Shown here: positions 1-9,041 of the stretch, piece after piece
How positions within the stretch are numbered: the first letter of the stretch is position 1
How the letters are laid out: every line of letters begins with the position of its first letter
NCBI RefSeq assembly: GCF_011039135.1
Contig: NZ_JAAKEJ010000003.1
Coordinates: 1 to 64,000 of the forward strand
Origin: Desulfovibrio sp. ZJ209
GTDB taxonomy: Bacteria > Desulfobacterota > Desulfovibrionia > Desulfovibrionales > Desulfovibrionaceae
Length of the DNA: 64,000 bases
Direction of reading: 5' to 3'
The notes under the pieces: generated by a model
What the model was told of the DNA's origin: nothing
Databases searched by the model: none
The model's input: only the letters and a program-made list of their open reading frames with translations
Program-made: the position numbers and the translations under genes

Positions 1-49
1 CGCTATTCACTTGTCAATGAACCACCGCCGCCTTTTCGCGGCGCGACGC

Positions 50-80
50 GTTATATGCGTCCGATTCCCGCCCTTGTCAA
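50..80 (-). promoter_or_regulatory. Candidate sigma-70 promoter for a gene beyond the left edge
   Basis: On the minus strand there is a perfect -35 TTGACA (positions 80-75). It is followed by TATAAC (55-50) with a 19-base spacer, or CATATA (57-52) with a 17-base spacer. It points out of the window, so the target gene is not visible. The -35 match is strong and the spacing is uncertain. Confidence 0.4.
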
Positions 81-272
81 GGGGCCTTGCGAAAATTTTT
101 TCACTTGCCCCGGTTCTCGGCGCGGAGGGGGAAAGTAGCCACGCCCCCCGGGATTGTCAACAGGTTTTTTTCAAAAAAATATTCCGCCCACGGATGGGAG
201 CCCTTCCACCTTCCGGCTGGAGCGCAGCGACCGCCGGTGGCTGCGACCGGATGGCGGCGCGAAGCGCCGTGC

Positions 273-334
273 CCGTTGGCGAGCAAAGCGAGCCCTACGG
301 GCATCGACAGCAGCGATGGTGCCGGAAGAATCCT
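273..334 (-). repeat. Degenerate inverted copy of the dispersed intergenic repeat
   Basis: Read on the minus strand, positions 334-317 give the 18-mer AGGATTCTTCCGGCACCA, identical to 16897-16914 and 61884-61901. The neighbouring bases at 273-284 (CCGTTGGCGAGC on the plus strand) are the reverse complement of the GCTCGCCAACGG module found beside the repeats at 16.5 and 16.85 kb. The stretch between is diverged. It is a decayed or rearranged relative lying just past the 3' end of the UPF0126 gene. Confidence 0.6.
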
Positions 335-340
335 CCGCCG

Positions 341-1024
341 TTACTCCTCCCCCCTGCTGCCGCGCCAGAGGCGCAAGGCGAGGGCCACGGCCGCGCCGCC
401 GAAGATGCTGGCCCATGGCCAGAGCCAGCGCCAATCCTGTGGCAAGGGCCATGCGCCGCCAAAGCTCGGCGGCAGGATGAGCAGCAGGATGGTCGCCATG
501 GCGCCCAGCGCCGCGGCCGTGGCGTACCACGACTGCTCCACGAAGCGGGCGGTGTCGCCCAGGGCCGTGTCGCGCACGAAGCCCGGCGCGAGGCCGGCCA
601 GAAGGCCCAGCGCCAGCGCGCCCGTGGCGCCGATCTCGCGCAGGGCGCAGAACACGCCCAGTGAGGTGGCGAGGAAAAGCCCCAGGCTGTCCAGCCAGAA
701 AAAGAGGCCGCGCCCGCCGAGCGCCCCGGAAGCGCCCGTGCGCTTGCGCGCCAGCGCCGCGGCCCCGGCCGCTGCCAGCGCCCCGAGGAGCGCCCCGGCC
801 AGCGCCGGCCCGGGCAGCTCGCCCAAGACGAGGCGCGTGCCGGCTGTCCCGTGGAGCAGGGTCTCGCGCGTGAGGCCGGCCATGAGCCCGCAAAGACAGC
901 CCAGAACCACGGCCCCGGTGAAGTGCGCGCCGAAGCCCCGCGCCCGCCAGGCGGCGGCAGCGGAGAGAAGCACGGCGCAGGCCGCGTCCAGCAGCTCCAC
1001 CAGAAGGGCCGTCGCCTCGGTCAC
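341..1024 (-). CDS. UPF0126 / TRIC-like cation channel family membrane protein
   Basis: The 227-residue product is strongly hydrophobic with about seven predicted membrane segments. It has an internal repeat of the UPF0126 glycine-rich motif followed by an acidic pair: GLMAGLTRE near residue 50 and GLAPGFVRD near residue 148. Bacterial UPF0126 proteins are related to trimeric intracellular cation channels, so potassium or general cation permeation in the inner membrane is the family-based guess. It is not shown here. The start is GTG and overlaps the rny stop by four bases (GTGA), so it should be translated as the last gene of the zapB-zapA-rny train. The glycine motifs are looser than the family norm. 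Confidence 0.7.
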   Translation of the reverse strand: MTEATALLVELLDAACAVLLSAAAAWRARGFGAHFTGAVVLGCLCGLMAGLTRETLLHGTAGTRLVLGELPGPALAGALLGALAAAGAAALARKRTGASGALGGRGLFFWLDSLGLFLATSLGVFCALREIGATGALALGLLAGLAPGFVRDTALGDTARFVEQSWYATAAALGAMATILLLILPPSFGGAWPLPQDWRWLWPWASIFGGAAVALALRLWRGSRGEE

Positions 1025-2580
1025 TTGGCGAGGCCCACGGCCCGGCGCTCGCGGATGACGGTCACGCGGATTTGCCCCGGATAGGTGAGGTTTTTCTCGA
1101 TCTTCTCGGCAATGTCCTTGCAGAGCAGGTAGGTGGCGTCGTCGTCCACGCTGTCCGCGTCCACCATGACGCGCACCTCGCGGCCGGCCTGGATGGCATA
1201 GGCCTTGGTGACGCCCTCGAAGCTGGTGGCGATGCCCTCAAGGTCTTCCAGGCGCTTGACGTAGTTCTCCAGAAGTTCCTTACGCGCGCCCGGTCTCGCG
1301 CCGGAGATGGAGTCGGCCGCCTGCACGAGCACGGCCAGCGCCGTGGAGGGCCGCTGGTCCTCGTGGTGGGCCGCGATGGCGTGCACGATGTCCGGGCTCT
1401 CGTTGTACTTCTTGGCGATGTCCGCGCCGATGAGGGCGTGCGGGCCCTCGACCTCGTGGTCCACGGCCTTGCCGATGTCGTGGAGCAGGCCCGCGCGCTT
1501 GGCCTTGCGCACGTCCATGCCGAGCTCGGCGGCCAGCATGCCGCACAGCGCCGAGACCTCCAGCGAGTGCTGGAGCACGTTCTGCGTGAACGAGGTGCGG
1601 TAGCGCAACTGGCCCAAGAGGCGCACGATTTCCGGGTGGATGCCGTGCACGCCCGCGTCGAAGGTGGCCTGTTCGCCCACCTCGCGCACCTGCACGTCGA
1701 GCTCCTGCTGGCATTTCTGGACCACGTCCTCGATGCGCGCCGGGTGGATGCGGCCGTCCTGGATGAGGCGCTCGAGCGCCATGCGCGCCACCTGCCGCCT
1801 GAGCGGGCTGTAGGCCGAGAGGATGACCGTCTCCGGGGTGTCGTCGATGATGAGGTCAACGCCGGTGGCGGCCTCCAGCGCGCGGATATTCCGCCCCTCG
1901 CGGCCGATGATGCGGCCCTTCATGTCCTCGCTCGGCAGGGTGACGGCGGTCACGGTCTGCTCGTTCACATAGTCGCCGGCATAGCGCTGGATGACATTGC
2001 AGAGAATGTCCTTGGCCTTGCGGTCGGCGGTCTCGCGGGCCTGGGTCTCGATCTGGCGGATCATCTTGGCGGATTCGTGGCGCGTGCGCGCCTCGATGTC
2101 GGCGAGCAGCCGCGCCCGGGCCTCGTCCGGCGTGAGGCCGGCGATCTCGGAAAGGCGCCGCTCCTGCTCGCTGATGCGCTCCTGCAAAAAGGTTTCGGAT
2201 TCGGAGAGCTCGCGCTCCTTGCGGGCCAGTTCCTTTTCCGCCGAGAGCAGGTCGAGCTCGCGGGCCGCGGCCTTTTCCAGCTTTTCCTCGAGGCGGCCGC
2301 CCATTTCGTCCAGCTTGCGCTCGCGCTGCTTGACATCGCGCTCCCGCTCGCGGAACTCGTTTTCCAGTTCGCGCTTCTGGTTGAAAAGATCGTCCTGGCC
2401 CTGGAGCAGGAGCTCCTTTTTCTGGGCCTGGGCCTCCTTGCGGGCCTCTTCCACGATACGCCGCGCGAGCTCGTCGGCGTCGCCGACGCGCTTGGCCGCG
2501 AGATGGCGCTGCACGAGCATGCCGGCCAGGCAACCGGCCAGCACGGCCCCGCAGAGCGCCGCGATGATGATTGGGTCCAT
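1021..2580 (-). CDS. rny: Ribonuclease Y
   Basis: RNase Y is a membrane-anchored endoribonuclease that starts mRNA decay. The 519-residue protein has the full family order: an N-terminal membrane helix (residues 2-22), a long charged coiled coil (about 30-190), a KH RNA-binding domain with [10 protein letters not shown] near 218-228, and an HD domain with the catalytic HD pair at 367-368 (LLHDIGK) and a later AAHHED motif. The ATG at 2580 is chosen over upstream in-frame starts because it begins directly with the membrane helix (MDPIIIAAL), is preceded by a GAGG site, and upstream codons run into the 6S RNA spacer. The UPF0126 gene overlaps its stop. Confidence 0.95.
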   Translation of the reverse strand: MDPIIIAALCGAVLAGCLAGMLVQRHLAAKRVGDADELARRIVEEARKEAQAQKKELLLQGQDDLFNQKRELENEFRERERDVKQRERKLDEMGGRLEEKLEKAAARELDLLSAEKELARKERELSESETFLQERISEQERRLSEIAGLTPDEARARLLADIEARTRHESAKMIRQIETQARETADRKAKDILCNVIQRYAGDYVNEQTVTAVTLPSEDMKGRIIGREGRNIRALEAATGVDLIIDDTPETVILSAYSPLRRQVARMALERLIQDGRIHPARIEDVVQKCQQELDVQVREVGEQATFDAGVHGIHPEIVRLLGQLRYRTSFTQNVLQHSLEVSALCGMLAAELGMDVRKAKRAGLLHDIGKAVDHEVEGPHALIGADIAKKYNESPDIVHAIAAHHEDQRPSTALAVLVQAADSISGARPGARKELLENYVKRLEDLEGIATSFEGVTKAYAIQAGREVRVMVDADSVDDDATYLLCKDIAEKIEKNLTYPGQIRVTVIRERRAVGLAK

Positions 2581-2894
2581 TGAAACCAGCCTCGCTTCGG
2601 TTCGGCGCCCGGGGCGCCGAAGGGACGGCGCAAAAATGCGCCGCACATCATGCCGGGGCGGCAAGCCCTTGCGGCCAAGGCCGGATGCGAACGGAAGCGC
2701 GTGTGAAGCCGGGCCGGAACCGGCCCGACAGAATGCCGTCATGCCCCGGGATGCGGGGCCAGCGCCGCCACAGGCGAAACGCCGGGCGGCACGGCACGAA
2801 AAACCAGCGCCAGCCGGCGAAAGGCGCCTGCGCCTGGCCTGGTTTTCCGGGGGCGCGGCAGGGCCGGCACCCCCGAAAGGAAATCCCGCGAACG

Positions 2895-3085
2895 TTCAAG
2901 AACCCCAGAGAACCGTGTCGCGCCTGCGGTGCAGAACCTGGTTTCCCAGGTCGGGCATCCGTATGCGGCCGTCAGGCTTCCCGCCCAAGGCGGGCTTGCA
3001 CACGGGCCGCAGAGACCGACGCCCTTTTGCATATGCTTGTCAGGTTAGCGCCGAGGCGCAAATCACGCGGACTCCAGGGAAAATG
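2895..3085 (-). ncRNA. ssrS: 6S RNA
   Basis: 6S RNA binds the sigma-70 holoenzyme by imitating an open promoter. On the minus strand the tract folds into the standard architecture. Closing-stem arm CCCTGGAG (3079-3072) pairs with CTCTGGGG (2910-2903), with wobble pairs. A central unpaired region follows. The terminal arm pairs GGGCGTC with GATGCCC and TGCGGCC with GGCCGCA. Local sequence resembles the Escherichia coli RNA in the block GAAGCC...GGTTC...CGCAGGCG. It lies directly downstream of zapA, the usual genomic neighbour of ssrS. Ends are estimated from the stem and could move by several bases. No separate promoter was identified with confidence. Confidence 0.85.
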
Positions 3086-3100
3086 TCTGCTCCTTGTGCG

Positions 3101-3133
3101 GGCCTTGGGGAGAATGCTGCGCCCCCCAAGGCC
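3101..3133 (-). terminator. Hairpin at the 3' end of zapA
   Basis: A perfect 10-bp stem, GGCCTTGGGG (3101-3110) with CCCCAAGGCC (3124-3133), closes a 13-base loop six bases after the zapA stop. It has no T-run on the minus strand, so it may be a processing or partial-termination hairpin between zapA and the 6S RNA rather than a classical terminator. Confidence 0.45.
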
Positions 3134-3138
3134 GCCGC

Positions 3139-3414
3139 CTATTCTTCGGAATTCTCTATCCGTGCAAGAAGCGCGGCAATGCGCCGCCGCGCGTCATTCT
3201 GCGTTTTCTTCAACTGCAACAGTTCATCCGCCAGGCCTAGGGCCAGAAAGGTGAGCAGGATCTCCCTGCCCTGGCCGCCCTGGGACCTCGTTTTTCCGCG
3301 CGCAAACCGTTCTTCCACCAGCCGGGCCGCTTCGCGGGCGCGCTCCATGTCGGCCCCGGCCCGGAAGGCGATGTCCACGCCAAGAACGGTAAGGTTGATG
3401 TTGGTATCACTCAC
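3139..3414 (-). CDS. zapA: Cell division protein ZapA
   Basis: ZapA binds FtsZ and cross-links protofilaments at the division ring. The 91-residue product starts VSDTNINLTVLG, with the short N-terminal FtsZ-binding domain followed from about residue 25 by a long helix (AREAARLVEERFARG and a C-terminal coiled coil) that forms the dimer. The GTG at 3414 is chosen because the family begins at this strand and the long upstream open frame is only the shadow of zapB. It follows the zapB stop by seven bases, so the two are translated together. Confidence 0.85.
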   Translation of the reverse strand: MSDTNINLTVLGVDIAFRAGADMERAREAARLVEERFARGKTRSQGGQGREILLTFLALGLADELLQLKKTQNDARRRIAALLARIENSEE

Positions 3415-3421
3415 AAATAGC

Positions 3422-3667
3422 CTACTCGACGCTGTCATGCTCCTGGATCTTGCGCAGCAGGGCGTCGATGCGCTGGAGCGCCTCGGCGCGCCGCCCTTCC
3501 TCGCGGGCGAGGGATTCATGCAGCCTGCGGTTTTCTTCTTCCAGCCCGGACGATTCCACGCCCTGAGCGGAAAGCTCGGCGCGCAGGTGCGCATTCTCGG
3601 CCCGCAGACGGTCCAGCCGGGCCAGGAGTTCGGCGACACGCGCCTCAAGCTGTTCCAGAAGTTCCAT
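3422..3667 (-). CDS. zapB: ZapB-like cell division coiled-coil protein
   Basis: The 81-residue product is almost entirely charged heptad coiled coil (MELLEQLEARVAELLARLD...), as in ZapB, the abundant ZapA partner that stabilises the Z-ring. Coiled coils are poorly diagnostic on sequence alone. The assignment rests on size, composition and placement seven bases upstream of zapA. The ATG at 3667 is preferred over an upstream in-frame methionine because it is preceded by a GGAAG site and opens the heptad pattern. Confidence 0.7.
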   Translation of the reverse strand: MELLEQLEARVAELLARLDRLRAENAHLRAELSAQGVESSGLEEENRRLHESLAREEGRRAEALQRIDALLRKIQEHDSVE

Positions 3668-3763
3668 GGCTTCCACACTAGCACCGGCACGCCCGTCTTG
3701 CAAGGCGCTTCTCCGGCGGGGCGCATTTTGCGCAAGGCCGGGGGGAAGGGCGGCCCGCGGGCC

Positions 3764-3793
3764 TTGCGCAAGCGGGGGAAAATCCTATATACT
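3764..3793 (+). promoter_or_regulatory. Candidate sigma-70 promoter for the Bax-inhibitor-1 gene
   Basis: TTGCGC (3764-3769) and TATACT (3788-3793) are separated by 18 bases. The transcript would begin about 110 bases upstream of the ATG at 3914. It lies in the divergent spacer between zapB and the BI-1 gene. Confidence 0.5.
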
Positions 3794-3913
3794 TAGAGAA
3801 GGCGGGGCATTTTCGCGCAGAGTGGCGCGGGCGCCCCTTTTCGGCACGCTCCGGCGGCCGTTCCGGGCTCGCGGCCCGGCCCACTACCTTATGGACTCCT
3901 ACGGAGGCTTTCC

Positions 3914-4621
3914 ATGGCACCCTTCCCCAATACCATCGCCCAAGGCCGCGTCTCGAGCGTGGCTTCCGTCTATATGCGCCACGTCTACCAGTGGATGACC
4001 GCGGGCCTCGCCGTCACCACGGTGGTGGCCTACGGCGTGGCCGGCACACCGGCCATCCGCGACGCCGTCCTCGGCAACAGCCTGGTCATGATTTTACTGG
4101 TGCTCGCCCAGTTCGGCCTCGTCATCGCGCTCTCGGCGGCCATCAACAAGCTCTCCGCCGGCGCGGCCACGGGGCTCTTCCTGCTCTATTCGGCGCTCAC
4201 CGGGGCCATGCTCTCGTCCATCTTCGTGGTCTATCCCATCGCGTCCATCGGCACGGCCTTCCTCGTGACCACGGGCACCTTCCTCGCCATGTCGGTCTAC
4301 GGCACCGTGACCAAGCGCGACCTCACGGGCTTCGGCAACTTCCTCTTCATGGGCCTCATCGGCATCCTCATCGCCATGGTGGTGAACTTCTTTTTGAAGA
4401 GCACCATGATGAACTTCATCGTGAGCTGCCTCGGGGTGCTCATCTTCACCGGGCTCACCGCCTATGACACCCAGAAGCTGCGCCGCTTCGGCGAGGGCGC
4501 GCCCCTCGAGGACGGCACGGCCGTGCGCCGCGGGGCCATCTTGGGCGCGCTGACCCTCTACCTCGACTTCATCAACATCTTCCTCATGCTGCTCCAGCTT
4601 TTCGGCGGCAACCGCGACTAG
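3914..4621 (+). CDS. Bax inhibitor-1 (YccA/YbhL) family membrane protein
   Basis: The 235-residue protein is an inner-membrane protein with seven hydrophobic segments and the family ending, an acidic-residue membrane helix (LTLYLDFINIFLMLLQLFGG). Bacterial members of this family are pH-sensitive calcium leak channels or interact with the FtsH protease (YccA). Which applies here cannot be told from sequence. A strong GGAGG site sits before the ATG. The gene is monocistronic: a promoter candidate precedes it and an intrinsic terminator follows within 60 bases. Confidence 0.88.
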   Translation: MAPFPNTIAQGRVSSVASVYMRHVYQWMTAGLAVTTVVAYGVAGTPAIRDAVLGNSLVMILLVLAQFGLVIALSAAINKLSAGAATGLFLLYSALTGAMLSSIFVVYPIASIGTAFLVTTGTFLAMSVYGTVTKRDLTGFGNFLFMGLIGILIAMVVNFFLKSTMMNFIVSCLGVLIFTGLTAYDTQKLRRFGEGAPLEDGTAVRRGAILGALTLYLDFINIFLMLLQLFGGNRD

Positions 4622-4645
4622 CCGGCGCAAAAACCTCAACGGACG

Positions 4646-4680
4646 CAGGGGCAAAGGGCTCGCCTTTTGCCCCTGTTTTC
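4646..4680 (+). terminator. Rho-independent terminator after the BI-1 gene
   Basis: The stem CAGGGGCAAA (4646-4655) pairs with TTTGCCCCTG (4666-4675) and is followed by TTTTC. It ends 12 bases before the rnr start, so rnr is likely transcribed from a separate or overlapping promoter. Confidence 0.75.
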
Positions 4681-4692
4681 TATTTCCACGCC

Positions 4693-7287
4693 ATGAAAAA
4701 ACCCAAGAAACACCGCACTGACAGCCGCGCCGGCGCCGTTCCGGCCGGCGACGAGCTCCTGGCCATCTTCGACCGCCAGGCGCGCCCCCTGCGCTTGGAC
4801 GCGCTTTTGCGGGCCGCGCGCGTCCCGCGCCAAGGGAAACGGCAGCTCGAGGCGGAGCTCGCGGCCCTCGCCCGCGAGGGGCGCCTCCTGCGCCTCGCCG
4901 GCGGCCTGTGGACGCGGCCCGAAAGCCTGCGCCAGGTCACGGGCCGTTACCGCGCCCTGCGCGACGGCGGCGGCTTCGTGACGCCCGTGCGCGAGGACGG
5001 CGCGGCGGCCGGCCCCGAGCTCTTCATCCATCCGGCCCAGCGCGGGGGCGCCTGGCACGGCGACCTCGTGAGCGCCGTGGCCGTGCCCGGCAGGGAGGGC
5101 CGCGGCCACGGCCTTTCGCGCGCGCCCGAAGGCCGCGTGACCCACATCCTCGAGCGGGCGAACAAGGAAGTGCCGGTGCATCTGGTGCGCCGCACCGGGG
5201 TGACGCTCTTCTGCCGCCCGGCGGACAGCCGCATCCCGGTGAATTTCAGCGTTTCCCTGCCCGAAGGCGGGGTACCGGGCCTGCCCCAGGGGGGGCGCCT
5301 GGAGGCGGGGACGCTCCTCCTTGTCACCCCCGAGGCGGAGCTGGCCTCGGACCTCTGGAGCGCGCGGCTCGCGGGCGCCTATGGCCGCGAGGACGACGTG
5401 GCCGTGCAGGAGGAGCTCGTCAAGCTCAACCACGAGGCGCCGCGCGAATTTCCCCCGGCCGCGCTCGCCGAGGCCGCGGCCCTCCCCGCCGGGCCCACCC
5501 CCGAAGACGTGGCCGGCCGCGAGGATGTGCGCCATCTCCCGCTCGTGACCATCGACGGCGCGGACGCGCGCGACTTTGACGACGCCGTGCACGTGGAGAA
5601 GCGCGGCAAGGGCTGGCTTTTGCGCGTGGCCATCGCCGACGTGAGCCACTACGTGCGGCCCGGGCGCGGCGGCCAGGGCGGCGCGGGAGCCACCGGGGCG
5701 CTCGACGCAGAGGCGCTTGCCCGCGGCAATTCCTGGTATTTTCCGCGCTCGGTGGAGCCCATGCTGCCGCCCGCGCTCTCCAACGGCCTGTGCAGCCTGA
5801 AGCCCGGGGAAGACCGGCTCGCCATGATGGTGGAGCTGCCCCTTGACGAAAGGGGGCGTCCGGGCGAGCCGCGCTTTGCGCCGGTGGTCATGCGCTCGGC
5901 CGCGCGCCTCACGTATGACGCGGTGCGCGACGCCGTGCTCGACCGGGACGAGGCGGCGCGGCGCGCCATCCGCGAACAGCCGCGCGGGGAAGCGGTGCTC
6001 GCCATGCTGGACGAGGCCTTCGCCCTGTACCGCGTGTTGCGGGAGGCGCGCAGGGCGCGGGGCAGCCTCGATTTCGACCTGCCCGAGGCCCGCTACCAGT
6101 TCGGGCAGGACGGCCGCGTGACCGGCGTGGGCGTGGCCGAGCGCCACGACGCGCACCGGCTCATCGAGGAATTCATGATTGCAGCCAACGAGGCCGTGGC
6201 CCGCTGGCTCGGCGCCCGGGGCACGCCGGAATTTCTCTACCGCGTCCACCCCGAGCCGGATGCGGAGCGCCTGGAGGCGCTGTTCACCACCCTCGAGGCC
6301 ACGGCGCTGGAGAGCCTGCCGCCGCGCCTTCGGGTGAACGGCAAGCCGAACGCCGCGGCCCTGCGCGAGATCCTGGCCCGCGCCCAGGGCTCGCCGCAGG
6401 AATATGTGGTCAACCGCCTCTGCCTGCGGGCGCTGCCCCAGGCCCGGTACCAGCCGGAGAACCAGGGCCATTTCGGGCTGGCCTCCACCGACTATTGCCA
6501 CTTCACCTCGCCCATCCGCCGTTATGCGGACCTGCTCGTGCACCGGGCGCTCAAGGCGGCGCTGGGCAAGCCGTGCGGCGAGATCCCGGCCGGGCAGCGC
6601 CTTTTGCGCATCGGCGACCAGCTCAACCGCCGCGAGCGCGCGGCCATGGAGTGCGAGCGCGAAATGGCGCGCCGCCTCGCCTGCCTGAGTCTCTCGGGGC
6701 GAGAGGGCGAGCGGCTTGACGGCGTCATCAGCGGCGTCACGCCCTTCGGCATCTTCGTGGAGCTCGACGGCATGCCTGTTGAAGGTATGATCCGCCTCGA
6801 AGACCTCACGGACGACTGGTACGTGTACGCCCCCGACCGCCTCAGCCTCACGGGCGAGCGCCTGGGCCGCGTCTGGAAGCTGGGCGAGCCCGTGAAGGTG
6901 CGCCTTGAAGAGGTGGACATGGGCAGGCTCGAGATCCGCCTGTTGCCACTCACGCTGCCCGCGCAGGGGAGAGCCCCGCGCAAGGGGGGCCCGGCGCGCG
7001 GCAAGGGCCGGCCCCCGAAGCCCGGAGGCCCCAAGGACAGGCGGGACGGCCGGCGCCCGGGTGCCGGCAAAGGCCGGAAGCGGAAAGGCCCGGCGCCCGG
7101 GGGGCGGAACTCCCGTTCCGGGAGCGGCGCCGGCGAGGAGCGGAAAAGGCCCGCCAGGCCCGCAAGCTCCGGCCGGCGCGGACAGCCCGAGCGGGACGGC
7201 AAGCCCGCAAGCGCCGGCAAGGCACCCCGGCGGGAGCGCCCCCGCACTTCCGCAGGGCGGCACCGGCGCGGGGACAAGGCCCGCTGA
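4693..7287 (+). CDS. rnr: Ribonuclease R
   Basis: RNase R is a processive 3'-5' exoribonuclease that degrades structured RNA. The 864-residue protein has N-terminal RNA-binding/helix-turn-helix and cold-shock regions, an RNB catalytic domain with the metal-binding motif IDGADARDFDDA near 286-298, the conserved HFTSPIRRYADL segment, and an S1 domain near 675-755 (GVISGVTPFGIFVELDGMPVEG). Residues from about 757 to the end are an unusually long, low-complexity basic tail made mostly of G, P, R, K and A. No clear Shine-Dalgarno precedes the ATG at 4693, but the next in-frame ATG would cut the N-terminal domain. Its stop overlaps the murJ start. Confidence 0.93.
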   Translation: MKKPKKHRTDSRAGAVPAGDELLAIFDRQARPLRLDALLRAARVPRQGKRQLEAELAALAREGRLLRLAGGLWTRPESLRQVTGRYRALRDGGGFVTPVREDGAAAGPELFIHPAQRGGAWHGDLVSAVAVPGREGRGHGLSRAPEGRVTHILERANKEVPVHLVRRTGVTLFCRPADSRIPVNFSVSLPEGGVPGLPQGGRLEAGTLLLVTPEAELASDLWSARLAGAYGREDDVAVQEELVKLNHEAPREFPPAALAEAAALPAGPTPEDVAGREDVRHLPLVTIDGADARDFDDAVHVEKRGKGWLLRVAIADVSHYVRPGRGGQGGAGATGALDAEALARGNSWYFPRSVEPMLPPALSNGLCSLKPGEDRLAMMVELPLDERGRPGEPRFAPVVMRSAARLTYDAVRDAVLDRDEAARRAIREQPRGEAVLAMLDEAFALYRVLREARRARGSLDFDLPEARYQFGQDGRVTGVGVAERHDAHRLIEEFMIAANEAVARWLGARGTPEFLYRVHPEPDAERLEALFTTLEATALESLPPRLRVNGKPNAAALREILARAQGSPQEYVVNRLCLRALPQARYQPENQGHFGLASTDYCHFTSPIRRYADLLVHRALKAALGKPCGEIPAGQRLLRIGDQLNRRERAAMECEREMARRLACLSLSGREGERLDGVISGVTPFGIFVELDGMPVEGMIRLEDLTDDWYVYAPDRLSLTGERLGRVWKLGEPVKVRLEEVDMGRLEIRLLPLTLPAQGRAPRKGGPARGKGRPPKPGGPKDRRDGRRPGAGKGRKRKGPAPGGRNSRSGSGAGEERKRPARPASSGRRGQPERDGKPASAGKAPRRERPRTSAGRHRRGDKAR

Positions 7288-8951
7288 TGCCCCTGCTCAC
7301 CGCCCGCCAGCGCATGGGCGCTGCCGCGCTCATCCTCGCGGCCAGCGCCGTGCTCTCGCGCCTCATGGGCCTTGTGCGCGACAAGGTCATCTCCTGGCAG
7401 TTCGGCGCGGGCGGCGAGGCCGACCTCTATTTCGCGGCCTTCGTGGTGCCGGACATCATCAATTACCTCTTGGCCGGCGGCTTCATGTCCATCACCATCA
7501 TCCCGCTCCTCGCGGCGCGCTTCCGCGAGGACGAGGCCGACGCGTGGCGGTTTTTCTCCTGCGTGTTCTTCTGGATGCTCGTATCCTCGCTGGCGCTCAC
7601 GGGCGCGGGCATGATCTGGGCCGAGCAGCTCGCGCGGCTCACCGCGCCGGGCTTCAGCCCCGAGGCCCTGGGACGCCTCGCCTTTTTCATGCGCATCATC
7701 CTGCCGGCGCAGGTGTTCTTTCTCGCCGGGGCGTGCTTCACGGCGCTCTTGCTGCTCAGGCGGCAGTTCAGCGTGCCCGCGCTCACGCCGCTCATCTATA
7801 ACGGCGCCATCATCGCCATGGGCCTGCTGTTGCCGCTTTTGCCGGGGGCCGGGGCACTGTTCGGCAAGGGCGGGCATCTTGGCCCCGGTCATCTCGGCAT
7901 GACAGGGTATTGCGTGGGCGTGACCCTGGGCGCCGGGCTCGGGGCTTTCCTCCTGCCTTTCCAGGCCGCGCGGGCCGGGGGCCTCAGGCTCTCCTTCGTG
8001 TGGCGGCATCCGCTGATCCTGCGCTTCCTCTTCATCGCGCTGCCGCTCATGCTCGGGCAGACCGTGGTCATGCTCGACGAGCAGTTTTTGCGCGTCTTCG
8101 GGAGCCTCGTGGGCGACGGCGCCGTGAGCCTGCTGAACTATGGCCGGCGCATCGCGCAGGTGCCCGTGGGCCTCGTGGGGCAGGCCGCGGCCGTGGCCTC
8201 CTATCCCTTTCTCGTGCGCCTTTTGTCCGATGGCGAGAACGAGCGCTTCGCCGCGACGTTGCGCACGGCCCTTGCCGCGAGCCTGGGCCTCATCATCCCC
8301 TGCGCGCTCTGGATGATGGCGGCATCGTGGCCCATCCTCGGCATCATCTTCCAGGGCGGGCGCTTCGGGCCGGAGGAGACGCTGGCGGCGCTGCCGCTGA
8401 CGAGGCTCATGCTCGCGCCGGCGCCCTTCTGGATCTTTTACATGGTGCTCGTGCGCGCCTATTACGCCCACGGCGACACCCTCACCCCGGCGCTCACGGG
8501 CACGGCGGTGACCATCGCCTGCATTCCCCTCCAGTATTTCCTCGCCGTGCCGCTGGGCGCCTGGGCCGTGGCCGCGCTGTCGGGCCTCGGCGTCAGCGCC
8601 TATGTTGTCTGGCTCATCCTCATCTGGGCGCGCCGCCACGGGGGGGCGGCCTTTGCGGGCCTTGCGCCGCTCACGGGCCGCTGTCTCGCCTGCTCGCTGC
8701 CGGCCGCGGGCGTGGCGTGGCTAGTGGCCGACGCCACGCTCGCGCGGCTTACGATTGCGCCCTTTTTCGCCGCCTGCGTGGCGCTCACGGCGAGCGGCGC
8801 GGCCTTCGCGCTGGTGGGCGTGCCGCTGGCGCGCCTTGTGGCGCCGGAACTGCTCGACATGGCGGCGAGGCCCGTCCGGCAGCGCCTGGCCCGGCACAAA
8901 GACAGGCCCACGGCGCCCGAGGACGCTTGCCAAAACGACAAAGATACATGA
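7287..8951 (+). CDS. murJ: Lipid II flippase MurJ
   Basis: MurJ flips the peptidoglycan precursor lipid II across the inner membrane. The 554-residue protein has about 14 hydrophobic helices and the MurJ signature near the N-terminus (GLVRDKVISWQFGAG, then ADLYFAAFVVPD and an arginine-rich loop). The start overlaps the rnr stop by one base (TGATG), showing translational coupling. The same RNase R-MurJ order gives no functional link beyond shared expression. The downstream transporter genes begin 90 bases later. Confidence 0.93.
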   Translation: MPLLTARQRMGAAALILAASAVLSRLMGLVRDKVISWQFGAGGEADLYFAAFVVPDIINYLLAGGFMSITIIPLLAARFREDEADAWRFFSCVFFWMLVSSLALTGAGMIWAEQLARLTAPGFSPEALGRLAFFMRIILPAQVFFLAGACFTALLLLRRQFSVPALTPLIYNGAIIAMGLLLPLLPGAGALFGKGGHLGPGHLGMTGYCVGVTLGAGLGAFLLPFQAARAGGLRLSFVWRHPLILRFLFIALPLMLGQTVVMLDEQFLRVFGSLVGDGAVSLLNYGRRIAQVPVGLVGQAAAVASYPFLVRLLSDGENERFAATLRTALAASLGLIIPCALWMMAASWPILGIIFQGGRFGPEETLAALPLTRLMLAPAPFWIFYMVLVRAYYAHGDTLTPALTGTAVTIACIPLQYFLAVPLGAWAVAALSGLGVSAYVVWLILIWARRHGGAAFAGLAPLTGRCLACSLPAAGVAWLVADATLARLTIAPFFAACVALTASGAAFALVGVPLARLVAPELLDMAARPVRQRLARHKDRPTAPEDACQNDKDT

Positions 8952-9041
8952 GAATCCCTGCATCGCACCAACGCCGGGCGCGGCGCCCGGCGCCGGCTTC
9001 GCCACTTTTTTCCGGCCACTTTATTTCCGGGAGGATGCTCC

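Larger units (their letters stand above)
1..340. other. Intergenic region at left edge
   Basis: No open frame here has convincing coding character. The stretch separates the 3' end of the leftward UPF0126 gene from whatever lies beyond the window. It holds a candidate leftward promoter near 50-80, an A/T-rich patch around 167-183, and a degenerate inverted copy of the intergenic repeat that is better preserved at 16.9 and 61.9 kb. A small GC-rich hairpin lies near 255-268. I cannot identify a clear intrinsic terminator for the rny operon. Confidence 0.6.

Noticed and set aside
7287-8951. MurJ as part of the glycan exporter
   Set aside because: It has the MurJ signature and is coupled to rnr, far from the glycan cluster, so lipid II is its likely substrate.
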